DNA of 64,000 bases from Spirodela intermedia (Eukaryota > Streptophyta > Magnoliopsida > Alismatales > Araceae). The stretch is from contig LR746273.1 of assembly GCA_902729315.2 (NCBI GenBank), positions 2,395,001 to 2,459,000 of the forward strand, in the 5' to 3' direction. The first letter of the stretch is position 1. Every line of letters starts with the position of its first letter. A program made the translations under genes and the position numbers. Of this stretch, positions 12,801 to 27,800 are shown piece by piece. The notes under the pieces were generated by a model. It worked only from the letters and a program-made list of their open reading frames with translations, ran no database searches and was not told the origin of the DNA.

Positions 12801-15800
12801 CCATTTCCTGTCATAATTGTCTCACATCCTGATTTGGATGAATACATAGTCCAAATCTAAGGATTGACAGGACAGATTAAAACTGAACTACAGGAGAACT
12901 GGATTTAATTTATTTGACCACATATGATTGCTGTATTTTACTTTGTGAGTTCCATCACGCTGATTGTGATATTTATATTAAATCAAGCGGAATGTTAGAG
13001 AAAAAATCTATTACGAAGAGATAGTTTTAAGGTTGATTTTTGAATCATTTTTGCATAATAAGCTTCATCTTGTGCAGTATGTGCAAGTGGTACTGGTACC
13101 TAATAATCTTCATAATTTTTATCAATGCAGTTTGGTATGGACATATCCAAGACTGAAACAGCTCCAGAGCTCATGAAAGGATACATCGAAAGTTCCATTA
13201 GTGCCGCATGTGAGCGGGTAGGATGGTACATTTTTTGTCGTTATTTTATCCTCTTCGTGCACTTTTTCAATTGTTCTGTCTTTTTTTTTAGGTCGTTGAC
13301 TTATCGAGCAGCATGTCTAAATTAGAAGGAAGTCATCAGCATCTGGCTAAATTGGCTGAGGATTTAAAATTAACAGCTGACACAGAATTCATCACATTCA
13401 CTCCCGTGCTTTCCCAATGGTATCCTGAAGCAGGAATCGTTTCAGCTGTGTTCTTACACAAGCTTTATGGGAAATATTTGGTAATTTTTTATCCTTTCTA
13501 TTGGAGCTGAATGTTTGGGTGCTTTTTCTCATTTTCGGGGGATGATGTTCTAAAGATGTACAATATGACAAAAACTTTGATACATGAGGACAAAGTATTT
13601 CGTTTGGATGCAATCTGCCACATTTCACAGATGGTGCCTTCATTTTAGCTACCTATTTTTGTGGAAAAATGATATGTTTGCCATGAATTCCAAGTTTAGC
13701 TGGAGGTCATTTGTCATTGATGAGAGTCCAACTCTCTCACCTTAAGAAGAGTGGGGGGTGGGTGGTGTTGCTTGCATTCTTTAAATAATAAAACGTGACA
13801 TTTTCTCGTGCAGATGCCATTCTTGGAAAGTGTTTCAGATATTTCAGGAGGTCCAAGGTCAGTGCTTACAGCAGCTGATATTTTAGAGAGGTGCCTAAAT
13901 GACATGCTTTACTCATGTGGTGAAGAGGGTGTGTCATTCTTGGCCAGTGATTTGCATCCTTATAAGGTTAGAACAGCCAATTCCATGGAGTTTGCTGCAT
14001 GATCAGTCCAAGTGATATTTATTCCTTATGTTTACATAAACGAAATTCTATATATTGCTTCCCTTTTATAGTCTTCAGAACTTATTTTCATTGTTGCTTT
14101 CCTGGAGGATAATTATTTTTCAACGTCAGCTGAAGGAATAATGGTTAAAACGTTATTTGAAATACATTCTAGTTGTTGAAAAAAAGTTTTTATCTAAAGG
14201 CAGTGGGGTAGCCAGTGATCATAATCCCACAACCCAATCGATTTATGAAGTTTTTTTGCTCAACTACTGCGCATCTGAAAGATCTAAGTTTTTTTTGAAT
14301 TAGATATTGTCTTGAACAGTGGCGAAAACCCTAGAATAATATGCAGAGGAAAAACTCAACTCGTATTCACATCATAAATAACTGTTATATACACAAGTAC
14401 TATGGCCAGAGAACAAGGAAACCATCTAACTAGGAAATCAACAAACCAACAAACAAGGAAACTGTCCAACTAGTTATTTCCCACAGATATCATAAATGAA
14501 TTCAACAGCTGTATATTTTACTATGTATAAGCAAATGTTTATTTGGTCACGCTTATGTAGTCTATATAGATTATATCTATCACATTCACACGATGGAAAT
14601 CTTAGTATTGATAAGTAAAGCAAAATGGTAAATTCCATGAGCTTGGACTCTCTGATGACATATCTAGTGCAAATAATTTCAATGGATAAGAATATTCACT
14701 TTAAGGGGCTTGTTGATTGTATATGTAAGATAGATGGTCATGGAAGGTCTTTTTTTTCTTTCAAACTTATCTTCAGATGAACCTTGTCTTAACCAAATCT
14801 AACTTTTTACTTGGCTGGTTTTAGACTCTTTTAGTCTCTTTTGTTTGCCACTTACCTTCATTGGGCTTTATAGTTTCTGACCTAGTGGTGTATTCTTTAT
14901 TGTGACAAGGCAGTATGGTTGAGACGCATTTAGGGAAGCGAATAAATTTCAGTGTCACCTCAAGGAAGAACATGAAATGAACTAAGAATCTAATACCTGA
15001 CTTTGTGAGGAACTCGACAAGCTTAATTTGGAAGGACTTGGGTGGTTGCCATTTTTGCTTGGTTTATTTTTGATTCAGAATCCCCTGCTTCCCAGGTGTA
15101 TCTTTGATTCATCAAACTAGTTATTCTCTCAACTGTCTTCTAACCCCATTTACCTACTTTCTCTCTCCAAAATTCTACATATTGGAAGATGGCGAGTGTC
15201 TAAAATTTAGGATGTATTTTTGGGGGTTGCTGAGTGGTGGGATGGGACTATTTATTTTTTTGAGGATATAGATGGTGAAAACATATGATAAAATTACTTG
15301 AGGGAATTCTTTCTTCATCTTCTTTGTCGTAAAAAAAGAAAATAAACCATCAGTGGGATAGTAAGAAACCTCCCAATACTGTACGCCAGGTTCTTGATGT
15401 TTGGCCCTTGCTACATCTTCTTTGTTGAGAAAATAAAATGAACCATCTGTGGGATGGTAACCTCCCCGCTAATGTACACCAGGTTCCTGATATACAGTTC
15501 TTAACTAAAATCTTTTAGACTAGAGCATTCCATTTATACCATAAGATTCCTTAGCACTGGCGTCATGATCTCCCCCACATTCACCAAAATTGAAAATCCT
15601 AATAATTTCACCTCAAAACAGGAAATTATGTGGAGCAATTTACCCCATTGGTGGCACTGGTAGACAAATCACTTAAGATCATCTGATATCCTTGGTTATT
15701 TGCCTTATAGTTGTTATGCGATATTCACTGTTTCAATCTGTCACTTTTTCCCATTAGTGAAGGACTTTCACTTCATACAGCTGTAAGCAGCAGGACACCA

Positions 15801-18800
15801 AAAATCATCAGTCTGTCACTTACTTTCATATGTGAACCTTCGCATGGTAAAGCTGCCGGCTGAGCAGTAGTGGTTGTCGGCTCTTTTTCTTTCCGCTTCT
15901 TTATTTTTATCCTCCCTCTTCTTTATCTTCGTCCTCCCAGTTTTTTTGACTGCTTCATTTCTTGCACTTACTGCTGGTGGATGTATTTATCATTACCTCC
16001 CCTTCCCATTGCCTCCGATCACAGTATATCAGCGACATTGAATGGAATGGAATCCAACCAAATCTTCATTGCATCTGTACCGAAGTCTATTTTGGCAGTT
16101 AAAAATATCTTAAAACACTTTCTTAATTTTTAAATTATACCTTTTTGTTTAAGAAAGAATCTCAACTTATCTCTCTGATTGACATGAGTTTCATGATTTA
16201 ATTGCTTCTCAGAGTTTCATGAGTTTAAGAAAGATCTGACTTGGTTTTTGAGGTTTCTGTTTCAGAACCTGTGTTCAAGTCAGCCCAAATTTGTTATGGC
16301 CTTCTGTAGGTTGTACAGGTCATCTTTTTTATTTTCGAAATGATCACATTGTTGTGAACACCAAGAATGATCTTCTTTGTTTTCCATGAAAACGCTATTT
16401 TCTGTTATGTGTGCATAGTCGCTCTGTAATTATGAGTTCAAACTTGTTTTCTACAAGTGATCTGTAATTCAGTAATGTGGCAAAAAAAATTCTTTTGATA
16501 ATAGAATGGGTGATGAGCTTTCTGGAAAATGTTTTCACTACACTCCTGGGCATCAGGGCCTTTTCTCGCTGACGGATCTTCTTGGTTTGCCAAGTGCTCT
16601 ATGCTCTTGCTAAACATATGAGTAATTGGGGGGGGGGGGTAATTCTAGGGTAATATATGTTAGCACTGAAGAAGAATATCTTCGAACGGTAGGAGAAGGG
16701 CAGAACACTAGGAAGACCCTGATACAGGAAGAAGAACACCTCTAGTCCGGTGGGAGAATGGCAGAACGCCAAGCTAAATTAAAGAGGAGAGGAGGATCAA
16801 TGGAGGTACTAAAACCCGAATCTGAATAGTAAAGATAATCTCTTTTTTCTTTTTCTCTATTCGACTCACCCTAAGGTTAGTGTTGTATATTTTAATGTGA
16901 CTATACTAGTTTAATAAACCCAAAGTTTATCCGAGACTTAATTGGATAATGGGTCCGAATAAGATCTAATATTTTAATGGCCCTAATTAACTCCAACACG
17001 GAGAAACAGAAAAAGGATAACTGGTTCTCAACAAGCACAAAGCTGCAATCTCACAGCTCCTCTTTATAAACACATTTTTCCTTTGTATCTATGCTTATTC
17101 ATGAATGATTTCTGTGGAAAATCAAATGATTGACTTGTGAGCTCAAAGATCACCAGGCAATGCGATCAGGAATTTATGTATTAAAAATTTGCATTCATAA
17201 GAGTCCTTTCCTGTGTGAATAACACACAACATGCAATGCTTTATGCTTTTCATGTCATTGCTTAGTTGACTTTATCTATTAATTTTATCACATTTTTTTT
17301 GTGCTAATGCGCTTAATTTTTGCTAAATGTCGGGCTGACAAAGTTCATTTAACAATTTTTTTGTTTATTTTCATTTTGTGGCAGATTGGGCTAATCTCCA
17401 GGCCACTTATTCTTCAATGGGTAAATTCTCAACATGATAACCTGTTGAAGTGGGCAGGACGTGCTATTCTTATTGAGGTTTGTTATTTCATTCCAGAGTT
17501 ATGTTTTGAGTATTGGATCTCACAGGTTGATCATTATTGAATTTTAAGAATGCTTTTCGCTCATATTTTAGGATGTCATTCGGTTCATGGAGAGATTTGA
17601 CCTGCCTTCTTTTGGGGTTGTGGGTTGCCTCAGTCTCTTGGCTGTTTGCGCCTAGAAAAGCCATGGATGTGGGAAGATCAGGGACCCTGTGGATGACTGC
17701 GACATTTGTTTCTACATATTGTTGGTCTGATCATTCTGAAGGAGAAGAATGAAATTTAGTTTTTTTGGAAAATAGGACGTAAACAAGTGCTGTTGGACTG
17801 ATATAATTCAAAAGTTTAATAAAATTGACTCGTGAGAAGTGTTGAGAATGAAACTCTCGTACAATCACAAACGATAATAAGACGAGAGACGGCTGGAGAG
17901 CCAAGCATATGAGGATATTATAGGTTTTGTGTGGTTCATCTAATCCATTTTCAAACTGAGCCATTTTGAAGGGCTTATAATTACGTGAGATGACCTATCC
18001 CTTTGGCATCGTGGTTGGCAGTAAAAAAGCAGTAATACCTCCAAAATTTTCTTCAGATAAGTTTAACTTAGCAGGCGAAAATAGGTTCTGCTAACATAAA
18101 GAGGAGGTTTATGCGTAATGGTCAATTTAGACTTGTAAGAATGCTTTCAAAGTCTTTTGACTTACATACTTGTTTTCCATCCCGAGAACGATAATAAAGA
18201 CTGTTTACATTTTAATTGTGTTTTGCATGAGATTGAGGATGCCAGTAGAGGATCGAGGTTGATGAGCCGAGTGAGGTTCTAAGAGAGCTATGGATGGGAG
18301 GGGGCTTTGAACTTGCTTTAGATGACTTCAATCTTGACTGAAATGGTCTTATGCCATTTTATGATCAGCATTGAGGGCGAATTTGTAGTGGTGGTATGAA
18401 TTATTGGAGAACGTCTTCAAATATATTCTGATTAATTGACCTAGTGGAGCTGAGATTGATTGAGAGAGCTCTGCTTTTGCTTTAACTCCTTTATGGGCCC
18501 TTGGATTTTGAGTTGTATTTCATATTTCCTTATTTGATGATCGTATTACGATTTTTTTATTAAAACATATTTTATAAACCGAAGAAAGGTGAATGAATTA
18601 TGTAATAGATGTAATGCAGTCGGTGAATCTGAAGCATAAATAAGAAACCTCATGGCGTAAGATCAAATTTAAAGAACTTCCATTTACTGAGGTATGTACA
18701 AGATTCTTGTACAAAACTTCAGAACAATAACCCCATGAAAATCTAAAATGTTGCTATGATTGCCATCTATAAAGCGACATATACTGAGATGAATGAGCCT

Positions 18801-21800
18801 CATTGGTTTTTAAGCGTTCAGAGACAGAAATCCTCACTGAATCTACAAATATGATCGAGTTTTGCTGAATCAGGTAGAATTGGCATGTTGTTGCACACTT
18901 TGTCAGTTTTCCCTGTAAGACCAAGTTTTTTATGGTGTCACCCTTTAGTGCAAATATTAAATGGTTGCGTGTGTTTGTGTATAGTTTATATTCTTACTTT
19001 TTTTCCACAGACTTGATTATTCATATCTTTTGTAGGACTGGGAACCTTTGTCATCTCAACAGAGACTAGCAGCATCTATAGTTGAGGTTTTTCGGATTAT
19101 CGAAGAGGTCCATCTTTTTTTTATTCTACTTTATTTTTTTGTGATTTTATATAGGAAATATCTGATAGCTAAACATTAATTTTCAATTCATTTTCCATAC
19201 GTCAGTATATTTATTATTATAGTGTCATTTCCTTTTTCCTTTCTTGTAAATGTAAATGAAATAGACCACCATTTCGTGGATGTTTCAAATGGCTATTTCA
19301 GTATTCTTGTGGTCTTATTCTCTCATCCTGTTGACTCGTTTTGGCAGAAGTTGATAAAAAATGTAGTTTTGATGCAAGCCAGACAAGAATAAACAGTTGG
19401 GAAGATTGTCTGTCATATCATTTCATAGAACAATTGCTGGTTATATACAGTTACTCCGACCTCAAAAAAAGGAAAACTACCTAGGTTGAATCCCACAATT
19501 GTAGGATTACATCCAAATTAGGAAACTGACCAATATCCAAACCTTAATTATACGTTTTTTCCCACACTTCTCCTGAAGCTGGTGAATTGGCATTCTCCAT
19601 TCCCAGTGTAGATACTGAACTAAGTCCCTAGTAAGTACATCTGCAAGTTGGCCACGTGTAGACATGTAAGGTGTACAAATCAGTCCACTCTCCATCTTCT
19701 CCTTGATGAAAGTGTCTGTCAGTCTCGACATGTTTTGTTCAATTGTGTTGAACAGGGTTGTAAGCTATGCTGATTGTAGACTTGTTATCACAATAGAATT
19801 TAATTGGGCCATCCCACTTAATTTTTAAGTCTTCTAAGATGATCTTTAACCAAAGTGGTTCACACAAACCTTGAGCCATTGATCGGAATTCAGCTTCTGC
19901 TCTAGATCGTTTCATCACATTCTGTTTCTTACTTTTCCACATCTCGAGTTTGTCACCAAGACAGGCGCAATATTCAGAGGTGTGTAATCCATTTCTTTGA
20001 CAGTCACACAGAATCTTTGGGAGGATTATCTGTTCTGCATGTGTATGTGGGTCGATGTAAAGAATTTAAGGGGATAAGTGACCTATGCGCAATTTTTGTA
20101 AAAAAAATAGTTGACTGCTTTGTCACCTTGTCATTTGGTTTTAGTCATTGTTGATCATGCTAAGCTTATTGGCACATTTAACTTTTTGTCCCTATCAGAT
20201 CTGACCTCATGGTAATTTGCAGAACGTTGAGCAGTTCTTTAATTTTCACCTTCCAATGGACATCATCCACCTGCGATCTCTACTGATAGGGATTTTTCAG
20301 AGCCTAGATACTTATTTATTGCAAATGGGGAATAAATTTGGTAATATTCTTTCCATAACATCGTCAATTTTTTTTTTTCATTTCGAAAGATTTGGATGTT
20401 CTTCACCCTGGTAATTCCATATAAGGTATATCTATTATGCTTCCCATGACAGCTGTAAATGAAACGTTTATATATTCAATATTTATGTTTGTTCCATCTC
20501 CCAAAAATGTTTATTTCATGATTGCCTGCAATACTTTCAAGCCTTAAGGCCAAAATATGTACATTCATTTGCTCGCAAAGGGTGTGAATTTCCCATTCCT
20601 TGGCAATGATCAGTAATCTTACTCAGCATTGTACACCGTATAACGAAAATCAGTGGTAAATAAATAAAATACAAACGGAGATTCTGTACCCATACAGTGG
20701 ATTTTAATAATGTTCAAACCACCAAGGGGCACAATACCGTGAAGTTTACATTTGCCCTTCTATTTTTTGTCTGGGGGGTAGAGGTCGATGAGGAACGCAG
20801 AATCACGGTTCCAGATGTTCATTGGCTGGTGGCAGTCATATGCTATCATGGTTCCTACAGAATTAAGATTACAAAGACCTTCATACATTATCGGAAAATG
20901 TTGCTTGTTGTTTTGATAAGAATGAGTTTCCCTTGTGGGCATTGTACATAAATTATGAGTGGGGTTGGTTTTTGCATTCACAGTGACAGTTGACCTTACG
21001 GTGCTATGATTTATAGCTGAGGACTTTTGTAAAGGGATCTGCCAAGTTACACATTTTTTCTGGGCCAGGTCCTTCAATTAGAATACTTGAGAATTGCCCA
21101 TTGGATGCACATTTAATGGCGATGAAAGATCCAACAAATCAGTCCCTTAAGAGATGAAAGGAAGCAATTTTTTTTCATCTGAATCCAGCTCATAGGCCGA
21201 TTCAGTTTTTTCTCTCAAACAGTGTCAAGTAATATATATCATTTGGCATCTTGTTACTCCTAGGTGGTACTCAATAATTTTTCTACTATACATTACTTAC
21301 AAATCTGAGGGGCACATCGTAGGATAACATATGACGACATCTGGTCTGTCTCGAAAACTGTCTTCTTGTTGCTAAAGAAAATTTGGAGCAGCAGCAATAG
21401 AGGAAGATGTAGAGATTAGCCCTTGCGTATTAACCAAAAGAGGGTGAACAATGCCTACATAACAGTCACAGAAGAGGCATTTCCGTACAAATGGCTATGT
21501 CACTCAATTTACATTTACAGGCTAGCTGAGTTTTGTGTTATTATTTTGCTAGTGGTTAGCCATCCACACGAGATTTTTTCTCCAAGTTGAGGGTTCAGAT
21601 AAACGGTTAAAAGGTTCCCAAAATTCTTATAGCAAACGCTATAATGTATATAATCCTATCATTTTGGTTACATTTGCTACTCTTGACATGCTTGGAGAAA
21701 TAATATTCACATGCTTATAAACGTGATAAAATAACAAATAATATTTTTAGCATATAATGCTTGAAAGCAAATCCATACCATGGTTGATTGAGATGTGCAT

Positions 21801-24800
21801 TTGGCAGACTCATACTATGTTTGAGGATAAAAGTGTAGTATGTTGACATCAGGTGCTTTGACGAAGGATAGGGTCCTACTCTTATACAAAAAGCCTCTTT
21901 TCACATCCTTGGTAAATTTCTAAAACATAGTTTTCATCTCATGTTCATCGATTAGGATACCTCTGATTATCTTATTTTTCGAACAAATAAATATAGAAGA
22001 TGTAAAGGAAGAAGAGAGGAGAGACCACCACGAGTTTGCCTTGATCTACCAAGAGCGACTAATGATTTGTGAACAAAGAAAATATTTGACTCCAGCTGCC
22101 TTTCCAGCTCTTCTCTGGGATTTGCTGCGGTGCCTTTGGCGCAATCAAATGCAAATGCTCATACCATCTCCTACCTTCCTCTTCTATTGTTCATTTCTCT
22201 GGTCTTATCTTTCTCTGTTCTGTCCACTGCTTTTTTTTGCATTTTTTTGCTTTCCTCCCTCTCCTTTTCCATTGTATCTGCAGTGGTGTCATCTTCAATC
22301 CGGACTCAAGTCATGTGGGAGACAGCCTCCGGTGTCTATTTTGAAAATCTTGTTAGATAACTTGGAACTTTGCTAACCTTATTCATGTAAATTTTTTCAA
22401 TACGTTTTTTTTTTTACTTATTTACGGCATCATATGAAATGGAACCTTGGAGCAAGTAAAATGGTGGATGTTAGTATGCCATTTTAGCATACTTTCAGGC
22501 TCAGTAGTGGCTCAGAGTCACTATCACTTGTATTCTTTCTATACCACTGCATGTTGTAAGCGATAATATTTGCTCGTGCCATTAATTCTGATTAACCATG
22601 AATTCCTAAATGTCTTTCTCGTGAGGTGGTCTTTACAAAAGCTGACATCAGCAGTTCTCCTTTTGAATGTGCCAAAATTTCCTCTGTAGTTGTTGAAACT
22701 TAATCTACTTCTTGAAGTTGTTTATCTTTTTGTTTTATGGAGGTACTCATTTTTTGAGAAATTTCATAAAATAGAGCTTGTGTTCATGCTCAAGGCCAAT
22801 GAATATTGAGCACATATGTTAAAGAGAATCCCCGGTTGATTTCGTTCCTAGATTGATCAGCCCATGACTCCACATACGGAGTCCAAGTTTGTTTTTACAT
22901 TTTTCCCCTCAATCCTCTTAATGATCAGTCAAATTTCTTAAAAGGGACCACCATTTTATGGGGTTTAACCATTTCTCATATAAGTCAGAATTTAGTTGTT
23001 TTTAATAGAATTTTATTTTAGCATGTTGAGTCTATTGAAAGTGTCTAATGAACTGGACTAATGTCGGAACTTGGTTTTTCTATGGGCAGTGTCATGGCCT
23101 CAAAATGGGTTAGGAATACAGTTTCTAAATCTGTTCATATTTTCAGGATCAAATTGCTCTTGCATTTGTAGCCAATGTTTAATATATGACATATCTTAAA
23201 ATGATTGATTGCCGGTTCAATGCTACTCTCTCAACGTACAGATTTACATTTATAATTGTCCTTTTTTTGTGTGGCTTAATTTTTTTTTTTCTACTTCATC
23301 AATTTTTAATGGAATGGGTACTACAAAAGATTGATCAGCCAATTTAAGTTCAAAGTTTGAGTATTTCAAACATTTCTTTCAGTTTTTATAAGTTTGCTTC
23401 TACTATGTAAATATCCGATTTACATCTCCATGTTTTCATTAAAATTTTCTCTAACGTGCAGTTGATAAAAAGCATTTGTATCCCAGTGTGCCAGCTTTGA
23501 CACGTTACAAAGAGGAAACAGGTCTGTTCACAAAGAAAAAACCTACTGAACTTGCTGTTCATGAAGAAAACGTTATCCAGTTGCTGGATGGTTTGACAAC
23601 ATCCAAACTTTGTATTAGATTGAACACTCTACATGTAAGCTCGAATTTTTACATTTGTTTGGTGTATTTCTAAGAATTTTATTCCCCTCTTGTTGTTATT
23701 TCGTTTTTATTAGATAAATTATGGGCGTTCGTTTTAAGTTATCTGAAATTCTAGTTGCTTATTTATTGATGTCTGGTACCGTGGAAATTCTATTCACAAG
23801 TTCTCTATATCTGTATCGATTATCAAATGTGGTTCTGGGTGTGCCCAACTGTGACAATAATCTAACTGGATTGGGTGTGTATTTTTTTTAATGAAATTGG
23901 CTTAATTTTTTTGTGTCAATGCAGTATATACGAGTCCAAATTGATATAGTAGAAGATTCAATCAAAAAGTTGTGGAAGCAAATCCATCCAGGTACTGATG
24001 CTAAATTGTCGAATTCAATATATGATTTCATGGTATTATTTTGATTTTTTTTAATTTTTTTACACCGATCCTAGATAATTTTAGTTTTAAACCAAACGTG
24101 CTAGTTTGGGAGTTGGATATGTAGCACAACACGAGAGTTTATGGTATTCATTTTGATTTGTTGATTTTAACTATCTTATGGTGGCCATAGGTATTGCCGA
24201 TTTTTTTCCATGGGAGAATTTTCGTTCAGCTGCTGTGAATTAAGAAGATTTTCGGTTAGTGTTCATCCATGTTAGATAAAAAAATTTATTCAAGAGGCTT
24301 GGTGAATTAGCACAGAGTTGATGAATCCAATCAACAAGTCTCTTGTGTCGATCATGAATTGGTAAAGCTTGTTCGTGTTCAGTCAAAGATAGGGTTTTAG
24401 TCTAATCCCTCCCAACTATGATCAATTTCTTTAAAACACTGGTTGAAACTCACATAAATTGTGATCCATCGTTTCTGACAAAGAGCTGTAAGAAACAATT
24501 TGGGTCGTCTCTCTAGTCTTTAGCCAGTTTGAGGGGTGGCACAAACAAGCTTTAGTCTGCTTGGCTCGTGGGTTTTGGCATGATTCACATCTGAAACGGG
24601 TCAATTCTCATCAGTCCGAGTGCTGTTGGCGTTTCTGATCTCTTGATTAGAAAATGGTTGATTACAAGAGAAAGTTTCAGAAAAGAAGACATGGATTATT
24701 TACGTAACATACCCAAAGCATTAAAGTCCTCTATTTAATCTAGTTACATGGTATAATGCACAAAGGAAAATATTTCTGTATTGTTGGAAATGCCATGATG

Positions 24801-27800
24801 TTATTCCATCATCTCACGTATCATATTTAGCACAACAGCAGGTCTAGTGTGAAAATTGAACTTTTTGTGACTTGGTTTCTTGTTGTTGATATTGTTCTTA
24901 TTTGCTTTTATTCAGTGGAGGATCAATTTTCTGGAGATCCTGGTGGAGGATTGGATGGTTCTGCTCAGTCAATTGAGGAACTATTTACAATATTTGATGA
25001 GATCAGAAAGACCTCATTCAATATGAGCGACGAGATCTGTGATTTTATTGGTAATCAGACATGCTAGTATCTATGGATAAAGCTAAACAAAAGCTGTCAT
25101 CTTTCCTGTAGTTTGTTCTGGTGTTTCTTGGTTTGAATTTCTTTTGTCAATGATTCTCACTGGATGACCACATGAGGAAATGGATCTCAATAAATAGCAA
25201 CCAATGACAATTTTCTGGAGTTATGAATTACAGTCATTTAATTGCAAGAACACGATAACTTTTGTTTTTTATAAATTTGATATGCAAGGTTTTAATCTCA
25301 TTTTCTTATGATTTCCCCTTCAAATAATTTTCTTGGATATCTGCTTGAGGCCAGACTAGGTATCTATTCCTGTGAAAGGTAGATAACGAAATCCATTTTT
25401 ATGCATCCTTGAAAGAGAGTCTGATTTAAGACGTGTAGGCAATATGGATACTGTTTTCTACGTTTTCATTGATTCATGGTTTGTAATTTCTGAATATTCA
25501 CAGGTTATTCCCTTGTGCTGCAAACTTCCAAGCCATAGATTGCTTCTGCTATCAATCGATCATTTGGAAGGAGATTTAGATTTATTTTTTTAATTCAAGG
25601 ATCCAGAGAGCTGCACTCTAATTTTGAATCTGACTCCAAAATTTGGAAGATATTTCTTAATTGATGTCAAAGATCTGCGTGTTGGCATGGTAGATGCATG
25701 CAAGTGATTTCGACTTATTAAGCATGTCTTTAGAAGCATCTATTTCATTGAAATTATTTATCTATTTCTTAATGTTATATTTTGTTCATGTAAAGATTTG
25801 AGGTCTCTTACTCGGAGTTGACTTTCTAAGACACCATCCGGACAGGATCTATCCAACTATTTTGACTCTTATCGTACTTCCACTTCTTGCACTGAAATGA
25901 TATGATTTCTCGCAAGGTTTCCCATCACCTGTAGACAGAGCTACCAACCTAAAGACCCACCATTTATTTATTCACGTGTTTTTATCTGATATTCTTTTCA
26001 GGACCTAGACTCATATTCTGGGACTTGAGGGACTCCTTCATATTTTCTTTGTACAGTGGAAATGTAGAACATGCTCGGCTGGATATTGTAATCCAACAAC
26101 TTGATTCTGTAAGTTGATAGAATACAGGACGCATGGAGTTTCCCATTCGAAAACATACTGAGAAAATTAATCATCTTGCTCATTGAACTCCATTTCTCAA
26201 GGGTATTTTTTTTATTCCTGCTGACTGGTGGGTGTAGATCCTGAACCAAATATGTGATTGGCTTATCGATACTTTGAGGGATCGAGTTATCTCAAGCATC
26301 TGCAGGGCATCAATGGTGCGGCACTTTTCTTCATGCTATCTATTTCTAACCACATTGTTTCAACTCTTTTCTTTAATACTTTATGGACTCTACAGGAAGG
26401 CTATGCCTGGGTGTTGTCAGATGGAGGCCCATCTCGTGCATTTTCAGAGGTTGACGTTTCAATGCTGCAGGAAGATCTTAACATGTTGAAGGTATGCATC
26501 CTTCTTTAAAAAACATTGATTTCAATCAAAACCCACATTTACGCATTAAGATAAATGGATTTAAAGTGTGATATCGTTCCACGATTGTTGTTTAATGACA
26601 CTTTCAAAAGCATCAAAAGTATGATAAATGGATCAAAAAGGTTATGTTCACCAGTATTTTTTTCCAAAATAATACACACAATGTTGTTATCTGATGGGCT
26701 ATTCTTTCAGATGGCTGCACTCCCTATTTCTGATTAATCAGTATCTCTAAGTTTGTGCTGCTATTGTATGCGAATCAATGATTTATGTCAATTCATGGGA
26801 CGTGTATGATGGTGGTTTTGTGGATTTTCTACTTTGAATCAATGGTGGAACAGAAACCCTAACTAATGGAAATTTCCAAAATTTGCATCGAGATCGAGTT
26901 TCAGAGAGTGAAAGTTGTTAAATGATAATTTCAAGATCATGAAAACCATTGTGAGTTCACATTGAAGGAAATTTATGCGTCATCACCTGGCAGGAGCTTT
27001 TTGTAGCAGGTGGGGAAGGCCTCCCTCGCTCTGATGTTGAGAAAGAAGCGAAGTTGATTCAGCAGATACTGGAAATCTGTGGCCTCAAGGTTCTGCCCGC
27101 CCATTACATTCACATTTCATAAGATATAACGACCTTCTCCACTGTTCTTGGCTCATGTTCTTGTCTATTTTCAGACTGGCACCATTATTGAGATGCTGAT
27201 GAGTTCAAGCGAGCATATATCCTTAGAACCAGATGCTCGGGAACCTGGAAGGGGGAACGCAACAGATGCCGATACACTGCTGAGAATATTATGCCACAGA
27301 AAGGACAGGGAAGCCTCAAAGTTCCTGAAGAAGCATTATCATCTTCCAAAATCATCAGGTGAAGAAGAAATCACCTTCCTGTTCTTGATTTACCATCAAA
27401 ATCAGTTTTTTTCGGCAACTTAATGCCCGCTTCATACCTTTTATCAGGCTCCAGTACTTGAGACATGCATCATTTTTCAACATTTTTGCCCTTTTCTTTG
27501 TCTTTGACATCAGCGATCCAGGTTATATATATGGAAATGAACTAATTAGTATACATAAAATCTTACAATGATTCTGAAATTGGTCTGAACTTGCAAGTTG
27601 CAGCAGATCAAAGGATCTCAGAGCCTATACTCCTACAACACGATTTATGGTTTCATGAAGAATGTTTTTCCAAATATATCGTGAAAATAGTCCAGAATTT
27701 CGCATAAATACCGAATATGTAGAAAATTTTCAGTTTTCACGCACAGAGCATGAGCAATCGTTCAAGTGTTCACCTGGTGCTCTTGATGATTCTTTGCCAC

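Noticed and set aside
6619-27358. First impression that the long gene was a gamma-tubulin complex component
   Set aside because: The N-terminal block, the MHD-like helices and the exon set agree with DUF810/MUN proteins instead; no GRIP1/GRIP2 motif is present.
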